From contig QIJH01000199.1 of assembly GCA_003232725.1 (NCBI GenBank), positions 1 to 33,224 on the forward strand: a stretch of DNA of 33,224 nt. The letters run 5' to 3'. The stretch is from Chromatiaceae bacterium (GTDB lineage Bacteria; Pseudomonadota; Gammaproteobacteria; SZUA-140). Below are positions 17,094-25,011 of this stretch, piece by piece. The position numbers and the translations under genes are program-made. The notes beneath the pieces are model-generated. The model saw only the letters and a program-made list of their open reading frames with translations. It did no database searches and had not been told where the DNA came from. Each line of letters starts with the position of its first letter. Position 1 is the stretch's first letter.

Positions 17094-17606
17094 ATGAGTA
17101 CAGCACAATATGTCGATACAAACACCTCAGTTGATGTCATGACAGATACAGATCAATACCTCACATTTATTCTTGCAGGTGAAGAGTATGGCGTCGATAT
17201 TTTACGCGTACAGGAGATAAAAGGCTGGGACAGTGTGACCCCTATTCCCAATACACCCAACTATATTAAAGGGGTCATTAACCTTCGCGGTACGATTGTA
17301 CCAATCATCGATTTAAGGCACCGATTTTCACTCGATGAAATCCCTTATGGGGCAACAACGGTTGTAATCGTGCTAAAAGTCACCGGCGAAAATGGCAATA
17401 GAATAATGGGGATCGTCGTTGATGCTGTTTCCGATGTATATAACGTAGCTGCCGAAGAGATGAAGCCACCACCTGATTTTGGAGCAATTAGCATTGACTA
17501 TGTTAAAGGCCTTGCAACGGTAGAAGAAAAAATGGTGATCGTGCTTGAAATCGATAAATTACTGAATAGTGGGGTAATGGATACAAGCGAAGCATTACCT
17601 CAATAA
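17094..17606 (+). CDS. cheW: Chemotaxis coupling protein CheW
   Basis: CheW links receptors to CheA. The 170-residue protein is a single CheW domain: YLTFILAGEEYGVDILRVQE, VTPIPNTPNYIKGVINLRGT, VPIIDLRHRF, and a C-terminal MVIVLEIDKLL strand. The short N-terminal extension (about 24 residues) and C-terminal tail are unremarkable. It follows cheA by 12 bases with a strong AAGGAG ribosome site. It presumably couples the large soluble receptor encoded about 275 bases downstream. Confidence 0.96.
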   Translation: MSTAQYVDTNTSVDVMTDTDQYLTFILAGEEYGVDILRVQEIKGWDSVTPIPNTPNYIKGVINLRGTIVPIIDLRHRFSLDEIPYGATTVVIVLKVTGENGNRIMGIVVDAVSDVYNVAAEEMKPPPDFGAISIDYVKGLATVEEKMVIVLEIDKLLNSGVMDTSEALPQ

Positions 17607-17632
17607 GGAGCGTTGTCAGCAGAGCTTTAAAA

Positions 17633-17809
17633 ATGAACAACTTGAAAAATATAAAAGGTAGCAACACACATCAAAAATGTCAAAAACAGCATCATGATAA
17701 CGGAAATGATCATGCTGATAATAAAGATTGCAATGATGAAGTACGATCAAACAATGAAAATAGTCACATACTGGAACAGATACTTTCAGACATGGCATGG
17801 TACGGCTAA
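17633..17809 (+). CDS. Small 58-residue hypothetical ORF between cheW and the chemoreceptor
   Basis: The frame runs ATG to TAA for 58 residues and is very rich in Asn, His, Asp and Lys (KCQKQHHDNGNDHADNKDCN) before a more ordinary tail HILEQILSDMAWYG. I do not recognise it. Points in favour: it nearly fills the cheW-to-receptor gap on the operon strand, has no stop, and ends in a hydrophobic/aromatic segment that could be a docking peptide. Against: the ribosome site is poor (AAGGAG is about 20 bases too far upstream) and the composition is low complexity. The two Cys and several His could bind metal, but that is speculation. Confidence 0.4.
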   Translation: MNNLKNIKGSNTHQKCQKQHHDNGNDHADNKDCNDEVRSNNENSHILEQILSDMAWYG

Positions 17810-17830
17810 CGTAGCCAGGGAGATTGTAAA

Positions 17831-17884
17831 ATGCCGATTAAAACAGCAATAGAATTATCTTCAAATGGAGTAGTGATAAGATGA
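17831..17884 (+). CDS. 17-residue leader peptide overlapping the chemoreceptor start
   Basis: This tiny frame ([17 protein letters not shown]) has a better ribosome site than the gene it precedes: GGGAGA six to seven bases before its ATG. Its TGA stop overlaps the receptor's ATG as ATGA. This arrangement is typical of translational coupling, so the peptide may exist mainly to deliver ribosomes to the receptor gene. The receptor also has its own weaker GGAG ten bases upstream, inside the leader. Confidence 0.45.
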   Translation: MPIKTAIELSSNGVVIR

Positions 17885-20691
17885 AATCATCACTCAAAAA
17901 ACCAGATGAAGTAGTGGAATTAGATATTTTATTAATTGAAAGTAGCTTTGAGAAACTAGCCCCCAAAGCGGCTCAAATATCAAAACTATTCTATAAAGAA
18001 CTGTTTATAAGGCATCCAGATGTAAAGCCTTTGTTTAAAAACACCCGCATCAAAGAACAGGAAAAAAAACTTGTATCAGCACTCTCCACTGTCGTTAGCA
18101 GCCTGAGAAAACCTGATGAACTAAAGGCCGTACTATCCTCTTTGGGTGAAAAACATATTCAATATGGTGCAGAACCTGAACATTATGAGGCAGTGGTAGC
18201 CACATTACTTGATGTAATGAAACAAGTTGCCGCAGATGAATGGTCAGGAGAAATCGAAAATGTGTGGCAACAGGCATTAAATAGCGTCGCGGCTACAATG
18301 ATAGGTAATCACAGGAAAATGGAGAATTCAACCATGGCATCAGCTACAAAATCAGTAAAATCTGGAATTAATGCAGTCAAAGATATCAATACAATGCGCA
18401 TGCAGGCAGCAGTTGATAACGCCATGACACCATTCATGATGATTGATTTAGACCTAGTCATCACATATGCAAATGAAGCAACTATCAAGTTATTGAAAAA
18501 AAATGAAGCAGCATTAGTCTCTCTTTTTCCGGGATTTTCAGTTGATAGCATTGTAGGTACGTGTATTGACATATTTCATAGGGATCCATCTCATCAAAGA
18601 AAGATTTTAGGAAATCCTGCAAACATGCCTTACTCTACCGATATTCAGGTCGGCCCATTAAAATTCAACATCAATGCCAGCGCAATTGTAGACCATGATG
18701 GAAATCACTTGGGAAATTCGCTTGAGTGGGCTGATGTCACTGAAGTAAGAGAAAAAGAAAATGGCGTAATGCGCTTACAGTCGACCATTGATAATGCCAT
18801 GACTTCCATCATGATGATCGATAGAGACCTCGTGATCACCTATGCTAATGACTCAACCGTCGCCTTATTGAGATCTCATGAAAGCGCGCTCAGGTCTGTC
18901 TACCCAGGGTTTGAAGTCAGTAACATCATTGGCACCTGTATCGATATATTCCATGCAAACCCAGCACACCAGAGACAGATGTTAAACAACCCTAATAACC
19001 TGCCCTACTCCACTGACATTGCAGTGGGCCCATTAAAATTTAGAATCAATGTCAGTGCCATGCTTGATAGCAGTGGCGAATATATCGGAAATTCACTTGA
19101 ATGGTCCGATGTAACAGAGCAACGTAAAAAAGAACTAGAGGTGGCTAGATTACAATCAGCCATTAATGGTGCACAAACGAATATGATGCTGTGTGACACA
19201 GACCTCACTATTACATACGTCAATCCAGCAGTGGTTCAGATGCTGATCAAACGTGAAACAGAACTTCGTGCCGCATTCCCAGGATTTGACCCACACAATT
19301 TGGTCGGTCAGTGTATTGATCAATTTCATAAGAACCCTTCACACCAACGTGCACTGCTTGGTAATAAAAACAACCTTCCAGCTAAAGCTGAAATACGCGT
19401 GGCAGATCTCGAATTCGAGGTTAATGCAACAGCAATTATCGACGGTGAAGGGAATTTAATGGGCAATATGGTTGAATGGCGAGACATCACCGAACAAAAA
19501 GATGCTGAACGCCAAATGCAAGCGCTGATTAATGCGGCATCTGCTGGTGACCTGTCTCAGAGAATTGACTCTTCCTCATATGAGGGTTTCATGAAAACCC
19601 TTTCCGATGGTATCAACCAGATGTTAGATGCAGTGGTTGCCCCTGTACAAGAAGGCACCAGAGTGATGAAAGCACTTGCAGAAGGTGATCTCTCTCAAAA
19701 CATGAATGGTGAATATGAAGGTGATTTCGCTATATTACAGGAGGCGATAGATACCTCAGTTAATAACCTTCGTAATATGGTCGGTGATATAAGAGAAGCA
19801 GCGTCTGCCATCACATCTGGCGCGGGAGAAATCGCACAGGGTAATCAAGACTTGAGCCAGCGTACAGAAGAGCAGGCTTCCTCACTCGAAGAGACAGCCT
19901 CAAGCATGGAACAGCTAACAGGGACAGTAAAGCAAAATGCTGATAATGCAAACCAGGCAAATCAGCTTGCTAGTGGTGCACGGGAACAAGCAGAAAAAGG
20001 TGGAAAAGTTGTTGGAAATGCAGTATCAGCGATGTCTGAAATCAATGCCAGTAGTAAGAAAATTGCTGACATCATCAGTGTCATTGATGAAATTGCCTTC
20101 CAGACGAATTTACTTGCACTAAATGCTGCCGTTGAGGCTGCCCGTGCAGGTGAACAAGGAAGAGGCTTTGCAGTAGTCGCTGGTGAAGTCAGAAACCTGG
20201 CACAACGTAGTGCCGCTGCTGCTAAAGAAATTAAAGCATTAATTAACGATAGTGTTGAGAAGGTTGATGAAGGAAGCAAACTGGTTGATGAATCAGGAAA
20301 AACACTAGAAGAGATCGTAACTGCCGTGAAAAAGGTAAGTGATATTATTGCCGAAATTGCCGCAGCCAGTCAGGAACAATCCACCGGAATAGATCAGGTC
20401 AATAAAGCGATCATCCAGATGGATGAAGTAACGCAACAGAATGCCGCCCTGGTTGAAGAGGCCGCAGCTGCAAGTGAGTCAATGGATGAACAGTCTAAAG
20501 GGCTATCGCAACTCATGGCATTTTTTGGTTCAGATGATGATCATGAAAGTACACCAGCAAAAGAAAAAGCAAAAATCAAGGTTAACAGCAGCATGCCAAA
20601 ATCACGAGTAAGTGCACCGAGAAAAGAGACAGCTCCACGCTCAAAACAGAAAAGTCCCTCCCTCGACAGTGACGAATGGGAAGAGTTCTAA
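17881..20691 (+). CDS. Soluble globin-PAS-PAS-PAS-HAMP chemoreceptor (Aer2-like MCP) with EWEEF tether
   Basis: A 936-residue cytoplasmic chemoreceptor without membrane segments. Residues about 20-145 form a globin: FYKELF (Tyr38, B10), HPDVKPLF (Phe52, CD1), Gln60 (E7) and [14 protein letters not shown] with proximal His92. Three PAS repeats of exactly 125 residues follow (about 174-548). Each has FH-x2-P-x-HQ and [LV]EW, so His233/Trp283, His358/Trp408 and His483/Trp533 correspond to the heme-binding pair of Aer2 PAS domains. HAMP-like repeats ([16 protein letters not shown]) span about 545-640. The signalling domain has its hairpin tip at 735-775 ([20 protein letters not shown]). The C-terminus EWEEF is a CheR/CheB-binding pentapeptide, like GWEEF of P. 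aeruginosa Aer2. Likely ligands are O2, CO or NO (inference). It is probably methylated by the next-encoded CheR and deamidated by CheD/CheB. Confidence 0.93.
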   Translation: MKSSLKKPDEVVELDILLIESSFEKLAPKAAQISKLFYKELFIRHPDVKPLFKNTRIKEQEKKLVSALSTVVSSLRKPDELKAVLSSLGEKHIQYGAEPEHYEAVVATLLDVMKQVAADEWSGEIENVWQQALNSVAATMIGNHRKMENSTMASATKSVKSGINAVKDINTMRMQAAVDNAMTPFMMIDLDLVITYANEATIKLLKKNEAALVSLFPGFSVDSIVGTCIDIFHRDPSHQRKILGNPANMPYSTDIQVGPLKFNINASAIVDHDGNHLGNSLEWADVTEVREKENGVMRLQSTIDNAMTSIMMIDRDLVITYANDSTVALLRSHESALRSVYPGFEVSNIIGTCIDIFHANPAHQRQMLNNPNNLPYSTDIAVGPLKFRINVSAMLDSSGEYIGNSLEWSDVTEQRKKELEVARLQSAINGAQTNMMLCDTDLTITYVNPAVVQMLIKRETELRAAFPGFDPHNLVGQCIDQFHKNPSHQRALLGNKNNLPAKAEIRVADLEFEVNATAIIDGEGNLMGNMVEWRDITEQKDAERQMQALINAASAGDLSQRIDSSSYEGFMKTLSDGINQMLDAVVAPVQEGTRVMKALAEGDLSQNMNGEYEGDFAILQEAIDTSVNNLRNMVGDIREAASAITSGAGEIAQGNQDLSQRTEEQASSLEETASSMEQLTGTVKQNADNANQANQLASGAREQAEKGGKVVGNAVSAMSEINASSKKIADIISVIDEIAFQTNLLALNAAVEAARAGEQGRGFAVVAGEVRNLAQRSAAAAKEIKALINDSVEKVDEGSKLVDESGKTLEEIVTAVKKVSDIIAEIAAASQEQSTGIDQVNKAIIQMDEVTQQNAALVEEAAAASESMDEQSKGLSQLMAFFGSDDDHESTPAKEKAKIKVNSSMPKSRVSAPRKETAPRSKQKSPSLDSDEWEEF
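18400..19524 (+). repeat. Three tandem PAS-coding repeats, 375 bases each
   Basis: Residues 174-298, 299-423 and 424-548 of the chemoreceptor are successive copies of the same PAS domain with no length change, so the coding repeat is exactly 375 bases. Shared landmarks are DLVITYAN, the PGF segment, ID-x-FH, HQR, VGPLKF and the EW motif. Copies 1 and 2 are closest at protein level; copy 3 is more diverged (VADLEF, VEWRDI). DNA identity is moderate, indicating an old duplication. Confidence 0.85.
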
Positions 20692-20725
20692 ATCACATCA
20701 ACATAACCGATGAGTTCATAATAAC

Positions 20726-21559
20726 ATGGAAAAAGTTCGCGATTTCGACTTTACTGACAGGGATTTCGAGAAGGTAAGAACCCTTGTCAAAAATCACACA
20801 GGAATCTCATTATCTGATGCAAAAAAGGACATGGTTTACAGTCGCCTATCCAGACGGCTGAGAAGCCTTGAAATTGATCGGTTTTCAGATTATTGCGCTC
20901 TTGTTGAAGGTGGTGATGATGCTGAACTTATTAAATTCACGAATGCCATCACAACTAACCTGACTGCATTTTTCAGGGAAGATCACCATTTCCAGCACCT
21001 CGCAAAGACACTCATCCCGGCGCTGATTAAATCCAACAGTGATAAACGGATTAGAATTTGGTCTGCAGGCTGTTCGACAGGAGAAGAGCCTTATTCACTC
21101 GCAATTGCGATGAAAGAGGCCATTCCATCGATTGATTCATGGGATGTGAAAATATTGGCAACCGACCTCGATTCTGATGTATTAAATACAGCTAAAAATG
21201 GTGTCTACAACAGTGATCGAATTGACGGTTTGAGCAGTGGACGAAAGAAAAAATGGTTCCTCAAAGGAAAAGGTGATAACGCTGGCACAGTACGAGTGAG
21301 AACTGAACTTCAGGATTTGATCACCTTCAAACAACTTAATCTATTAAATGAATGGCCAACAAAAGGACCATTTGATTTTATATTTTGCAGAAATGTCGTT
21401 ATCTATTTCGATAAAGAGACACAGAAAATTCTATTTGACAGGTATGCCAATATTTTAAAAAATGATGCACATCTATTTATAGGCCACTCTGAATCACTCT
21501 TTAAAGTATCTGATCGATTCAATCTACTTGGGCAAACTATCTATAAAAAAATAAAATAA
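20726..21559 (+). CDS. cheR: Chemotaxis methyltransferase CheR (tether-dependent type)
   Basis: The second CheR of the window, 277 residues. The N-terminal domain has TNLTAFFREDHHF, and the SAM pocket is RIWSAGCSTGEEPYS (110-124), followed by ATDLDSDVLNTA and FCRNVVIYFD. The beta-subdomain loop FLKGKGDNAGTVRV (178-191) aligns without a gap to the loop of E. coli CheR that binds the receptor pentapeptide. The flg-operon CheR is about four residues shorter there. It is encoded directly after a receptor ending in EWEEF, so a dedicated enzyme-receptor pair is likely, as with CheR2 and Aer2/McpB of P. aeruginosa. Its start has no strong ribosome site and lies 34 bases after the receptor gene. Confidence 0.94.
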   Translation: MEKVRDFDFTDRDFEKVRTLVKNHTGISLSDAKKDMVYSRLSRRLRSLEIDRFSDYCALVEGGDDAELIKFTNAITTNLTAFFREDHHFQHLAKTLIPALIKSNSDKRIRIWSAGCSTGEEPYSLAIAMKEAIPSIDSWDVKILATDLDSDVLNTAKNGVYNSDRIDGLSSGRKKKWFLKGKGDNAGTVRVRTELQDLITFKQLNLLNEWPTKGPFDFIFCRNVVIYFDKETQKILFDRYANILKNDAHLFIGHSESLFKVSDRFNLLGQTIYKKIK

Positions 21560-21574
21560 GGGAAGGAAATTCTG

Positions 21575-22207
21575 ATGACATTATGCAGCGAAAAAGATGT
21601 CCAGATGGAAAAATGCCTGCCTGGATTTTCTCATATCAATCGTTACTGGGATAAGCAGAATGAAACTATTTCTGCAAAGATACTACCAGGTCAATTTTAT
21701 GTCACCAAAGAAAATGAAGCCATTGTAACGGTTTTAGGTTCCTGTATTTCGGCATGCATACGTGACCCTCAGGCGGGAATAGGTGGCATGAACCATTTTA
21801 TGCTGCCAGCTGATAATAGTGGGAATGGCACCAAGATCAGTGAATCGGCACGCTATGGGAACTTCGCCATGGAAATGTTAATAAATGAAATATTAAAGAA
21901 TGGCGGAAAAAAGGAAAACCTTGAGGTAAAGGTTTTTGGCGGTGGGAAAATCTTAAGAAACATGACTGATGTAGGAGAACGGAATATTGAGTTCGCTGTG
22001 ACTTATATAAAAACTGAAGGGCTAAACCTGCTCTCAAGTGATGTGGGGTCACCTCACCCAAGGAAAGTGTATTATTTTCCCGATTCCGGTCGTGTGCGCA
22101 TTAAAAAATTAAGAAAACTTCATAATGAAACTGTCATTGATCGTGAAAAAGACTACATGAAAGATCTCATCAAGAAACCAGTCACAAGTGATATCGAACT
22201 ATTCTGA
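21575..22207 (+). CDS. cheD: Chemoreceptor glutamine deamidase CheD
   Basis: CheD converts receptor glutamines to glutamates. The 210-residue protein has the catalytic Cys57 in VTVLGSCISACI and His74 in GGMNHFML, with the same 17-residue spacing as in characterised CheD. It also has the family segments ESARYGNFAMEMLINEILK, VKVFGGGKILRNM and VGSPHPRKVYYFPDSGRV. The N-terminus is somewhat extended (about 30 residues before the core). The C-terminus ends SDIELF, closely resembling EVELF at the end of the MCP-like protein encoded from 23386. The ribosome site GGAAGGAA is strong. It sits between cheR and cheB, nine bases before the cheB start. Confidence 0.95.
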   Translation: MTLCSEKDVQMEKCLPGFSHINRYWDKQNETISAKILPGQFYVTKENEAIVTVLGSCISACIRDPQAGIGGMNHFMLPADNSGNGTKISESARYGNFAMEMLINEILKNGGKKENLEVKVFGGGKILRNMTDVGERNIEFAVTYIKTEGLNLLSSDVGSPHPRKVYYFPDSGRVRIKKLRKLHNETVIDREKDYMKDLIKKPVTSDIELF

Positions 22208-22216
22208 GGGGATGTA

Positions 22217-23308
22217 ATGAGCAATAAAATAAAAGTACTCATCGTTGATGACTCATCTCTGATTCGCAAGCTTCTTGGGGAAATACTATCAACTGATAAA
22301 GGTATCGAGGTTGTTGGAACGGCACAAGACCCATTCGCAGCTAGAGAAAAAATAAAGAAACTCAAACCAGATGTGATTACGCTTGATGTTGAGATGCCGC
22401 GTATGGATGGCATCACATTCCTCAAAAATCTAATGCGATTACACCCCATACCAGTCATTATGATCTCATCACTCACCGAAAAGGGGGCAGATATAACACT
22501 AGAAGCACTTGAATCGGGTGCGGTTGATTTCATCTCTAAACCAAAATTAGACATTGCACATTCATTACCTGATTATAGCTACGAAATTATCAGTAAAGTA
22601 AAAGCAGCCTCAAATGCAAATGTCCATGCCATGACACAATCTACCTCGTCAATTGGCGAAGTAATAGCCAAGAATTCAGCAGATGTCATCTTAGAAAAAA
22701 ACAGTCGTACGACTAAGCGTCATTTCAAAACTACCGATATCATTATTGCACTAGGTGCTTCAACAGGTGGTACTGAAGCAATTAAAGAGGTTCTGATGAA
22801 AATGCCGGCAGATGCACCTGGAATGGTCATTTCACAACATATACCAGAAGCCTTTAGCGCTCCTTTCGCTAAAAGGATGAACAGCTGTTCTGCAATGACA
22901 GTATATGAAGCTCACGATGGACAACAAATACTTCCTGGCCATGTATATATTGCACCGGGAAGCCACCATTTACTGATTGAACGAGATGGTGCACGTTTTG
23001 TCTGTCGTTTAAATGATGGTCCAGCTGTCAACAGACATCGTCCCTCTGTCGATGTTATGTTCCGCTCAGTCGCTCAAAATGTCGGCCACAATGCCATTGG
23101 GGTGATACTTACTGGCATGGGTGATGATGGTGCAGCAGGTATGAAAGAGTTAAATGAAGCAGGTGCGGCAACTATCGCTCAGGATGAAAAAACAAGTGTT
23201 GTATGGGGCATGCCTGGTGAGGCCGTAAAAGCAGGTGGCGTGGATAGTATACTGCCGCTTAATTCTGTATCAGCAAAGATAATCACACTTGCCAAGAGAA
23301 TCAAATAA
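22217..23308 (+). CDS. cheB: Chemotaxis methylesterase/glutaminase response regulator CheB
   Basis: CheB removes receptor methyl groups when phosphorylated by CheA. The 363 residues comprise a receiver domain (D11/D12, phosphoacceptor D57 in TLDVEMPRMDG) and a linker with a poorly conserved stretch (about 130-170). The C-terminal methylesterase domain has the catalytic triad Ser182 (ALGASTGGTEA), His208 (ISQHIPEAF) and Asp304 (LTGMGDDGAAG). The spacing of the triad (26 and 122 residues) equals that of E. coli CheB. It closes the cheY-to-cheB block; the next gene has its own promoter. Confidence 0.96.
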   Translation: MSNKIKVLIVDDSSLIRKLLGEILSTDKGIEVVGTAQDPFAAREKIKKLKPDVITLDVEMPRMDGITFLKNLMRLHPIPVIMISSLTEKGADITLEALESGAVDFISKPKLDIAHSLPDYSYEIISKVKAASNANVHAMTQSTSSIGEVIAKNSADVILEKNSRTTKRHFKTTDIIIALGASTGGTEAIKEVLMKMPADAPGMVISQHIPEAFSAPFAKRMNSCSAMTVYEAHDGQQILPGHVYIAPGSHHLLIERDGARFVCRLNDGPAVNRHRPSVDVMFRSVAQNVGHNAIGVILTGMGDDGAAGMKELNEAGAATIAQDEKTSVVWGMPGEAVKAGGVDSILPLNSVSAKIITLAKRIK

Positions 23309-23317
23309 TTAATTATA

Positions 23318-23344
23318 TAAAGTTCCATTTTTTGAGACCGATAA
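23318..23344 (+). promoter_or_regulatory. Sigma-28 (FliA) type promoter of the MCP-like gene
   Basis: The site is TAAAGTTC-N11-ACCGATAA. Each half matches seven of eight consensus bases, and the spacer is exactly 11, making this the closest overall match to the FliA consensus seen in the window. The predicted start is near 23351, about 35 bases before the ATG at 23386. It would let the MCP-like gene and the hsbA/hsbR/hybrid-kinase block be expressed independently of the che operon, but still as late flagellar genes. Confidence 0.78.
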
Positions 23345-23385
23345 ATATTTACAATAGTTGTGATTGATAGGCACATTGACAAAAA

Positions 23386-24609
23386 ATGAGCGCATACTTT
23401 AAAAATTACTTTTTACCAATTACCGCAAGCATTATTCTTACCGCACTACTAATGAGTGGTGGCTACGAATCAGCAGAGATTCCTGTCCTCGCCATTGCGT
23501 TATCCTTATGGGTCTACGCCTCGTTAAAATTTCAGTCATTTGTCAGCACGAATGTAGCAGCCAAAGAAGAAAAAAACCAATCTGAAACATCAAACCATGA
23601 AAACTTGGTCGACTTCGTAACCATTATAAATGATGCACTCAATACAGAAGTTGAAAGCTCATGTAAAGAGCTAAGACAGGCTCGAGGCGTTGTTGGTGAT
23701 GCGGTCTCGAAGCTGGGAGGTAGTTTTAGCGGCTTAAATAATGACATACAGAAGCAAAAAGGCATGGTTGTTTCACTAATTGACAATGTATCGGGGGCAT
23801 CTCTAAAAGGGACTGGTGGCGATGAGAAGGCTATCGGTATCAAGGAATTTGCAAATGAAACCTCTGAAATCCTCACATACTTCATTGATCTTTTAGTCAA
23901 TGTTAGTAAACAGAGTATTGAAACAGTACATAAGATAGATGACATGGTCTATCAAATGGATGAAATATTTAAGCTCTTGGAAGATATTAAGACCATTGCT
24001 GACCAAACTAGCTTACTTGCACTTAATGCCGCCATTGAAGCTGCACATGCAGGTGAAGCTGGTCGTGGCTTTGCAGTGGTAGCAGATGAAGTTAGAAAAC
24101 TATCCCAGCATTCAAATAAATTTAATGATGAAATCAGAAGCCATGTAGAAAAGACTAGAGTATCAATTTTTGATGCGAGAAAGATTGTGGGTGACGTCGC
24201 ATCTAAAGATATGAATATGGCAATATCCGCTAAAAGCAGAGTGGATATGATGCTTGATGAGGTGGGAAAAATGAATAGCCGCGTCTCTGACAATCTTGGT
24301 GAAGTTTCATTAATCTCAGACAACATTAATAACAATGTAAATCAGGCTGTACGAGGCCTTCAGTTTGAAGATATTGTTAGCCAGCAAATCGATTCATCTC
24401 AAAAATACCTTGAAAAGCTAAAAGGATTTTCAAATAATATACTCAGTAGTCTTTCTGATATGAACACTGAAGAGAGTCAAATTACATACGATGAATCTAT
24501 TAATGAACTAAAGTCGAAGCTGCAAGAATCAAGATCAAATTTAAACCATGAACGAGATAAACCAGCACACCAGGAATCAATTGTTGAAGGTGAAGTCGAA
24601 CTCTTCTAA
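23386..24609 (+). CDS. Short membrane-anchored MCP-like protein without a sensor domain
   Basis: A 407-residue protein. Two adjacent hydrophobic segments at about 8-25 and 31-48 form a membrane hairpin with only a few residues between them, so there is no periplasmic ligand domain. After a variable helical region comes an MCP signalling core with the conserved tip [20 protein letters not shown] and [15 protein letters not shown] (about 206-240). There is no HAMP or PAS. The C-terminus ends GEVELF, resembling the CheD tail and unlike the EWEEF tether. Possible roles are an array organiser, a sensor of membrane or electron-transport state, or a scaffold; none is shown. The ribosome site is weak. 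A strong sigma-28 promoter precedes it. Confidence 0.85.
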   Translation: MSAYFKNYFLPITASIILTALLMSGGYESAEIPVLAIALSLWVYASLKFQSFVSTNVAAKEEKNQSETSNHENLVDFVTIINDALNTEVESSCKELRQARGVVGDAVSKLGGSFSGLNNDIQKQKGMVVSLIDNVSGASLKGTGGDEKAIGIKEFANETSEILTYFIDLLVNVSKQSIETVHKIDDMVYQMDEIFKLLEDIKTIADQTSLLALNAAIEAAHAGEAGRGFAVVADEVRKLSQHSNKFNDEIRSHVEKTRVSIFDARKIVGDVASKDMNMAISAKSRVDMMLDEVGKMNSRVSDNLGEVSLISDNINNNVNQAVRGLQFEDIVSQQIDSSQKYLEKLKGFSNNILSSLSDMNTEESQITYDESINELKSKLQESRSNLNHERDKPAHQESIVEGEVELF

Positions 24610-24657
24610 TTATTATCAATGTAAGCACTAGCCTTACAAAATAATAGGTAAATAAAT

Positions 24658-24966
24658 ATGGCGTTAACAACTCAATTATCTAATGATGGCTCATCTCTCA
24701 CCATTTCGATCACTGGCCGTTTTGATTTTAATTTATATAAAGATTTCAGAGATGCATATGAAGGGGGCCTAGAAAAAGGCAACATAAAGTTCATCATCAA
24801 CCTTTCACAGACTGAATATATGGATAGTTCAGCCCTCGGTATGCTTCTAGTGCTAAAAGAACGGATAGGAGGTGGAGACTCTGCTGTTGTCCTTAAAAAT
24901 TGTAACAAAGAGATAAAAAACATTCTATCAATCTCAAATTTTGACAAGCTTTTTAGCATAGAATAA
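24658..24966 (+). CDS. hsbA: STAS anti-sigma-factor antagonist, HsbA-like
   Basis: A 102-residue single STAS domain. The conserved phosphorylation motif is EYMDSSALGMLLVLKE, with Ser57 as the likely site. The N-terminal part (ITGRFDFNLYKDFRDAYEGG) and the end (IKNILSISNFDKLF) resemble P. aeruginosa HsbA as I recall it. In that species HsbA is phosphorylated or dephosphorylated by HsbR. Unphosphorylated HsbA promotes flagellar gene expression by engaging FlgM, and phosphorylated HsbA acts with a diguanylate cyclase. The HsbR-like gene follows after 45 bases, which strongly supports the pairing. The ribosome site is AGGTAA, six bases before ATG. Orthology is inferred from sequence recall and context. 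Confidence 0.82.
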   Translation: MALTTQLSNDGSSLTISITGRFDFNLYKDFRDAYEGGLEKGNIKFIINLSQTEYMDSSALGMLLVLKERIGGGDSAVVLKNCNKEIKNILSISNFDKLFSIE

Positions 24967-25011
24967 AACCATATTTATCACCACTACGACAGCAATAAAT
25001 AAAAACAAATC

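Noticed and set aside
17881-18320. Reading the receptor N-terminus as a plain helical domain rather than a globin
   Set aside because: The ordered set [14 protein letters not shown], Gln60, KHIQYG and PEHY matches bacterial globins in sequence and spacing, so the globin call was kept.
24620-24638. Inverted repeat TGTAAG...CTTACA before the HsbA-like gene as a terminator
   Set aside because: Only six base pairs with a seven-base loop and no T run; too weak to call, and it sits within what is probably one transcription unit.
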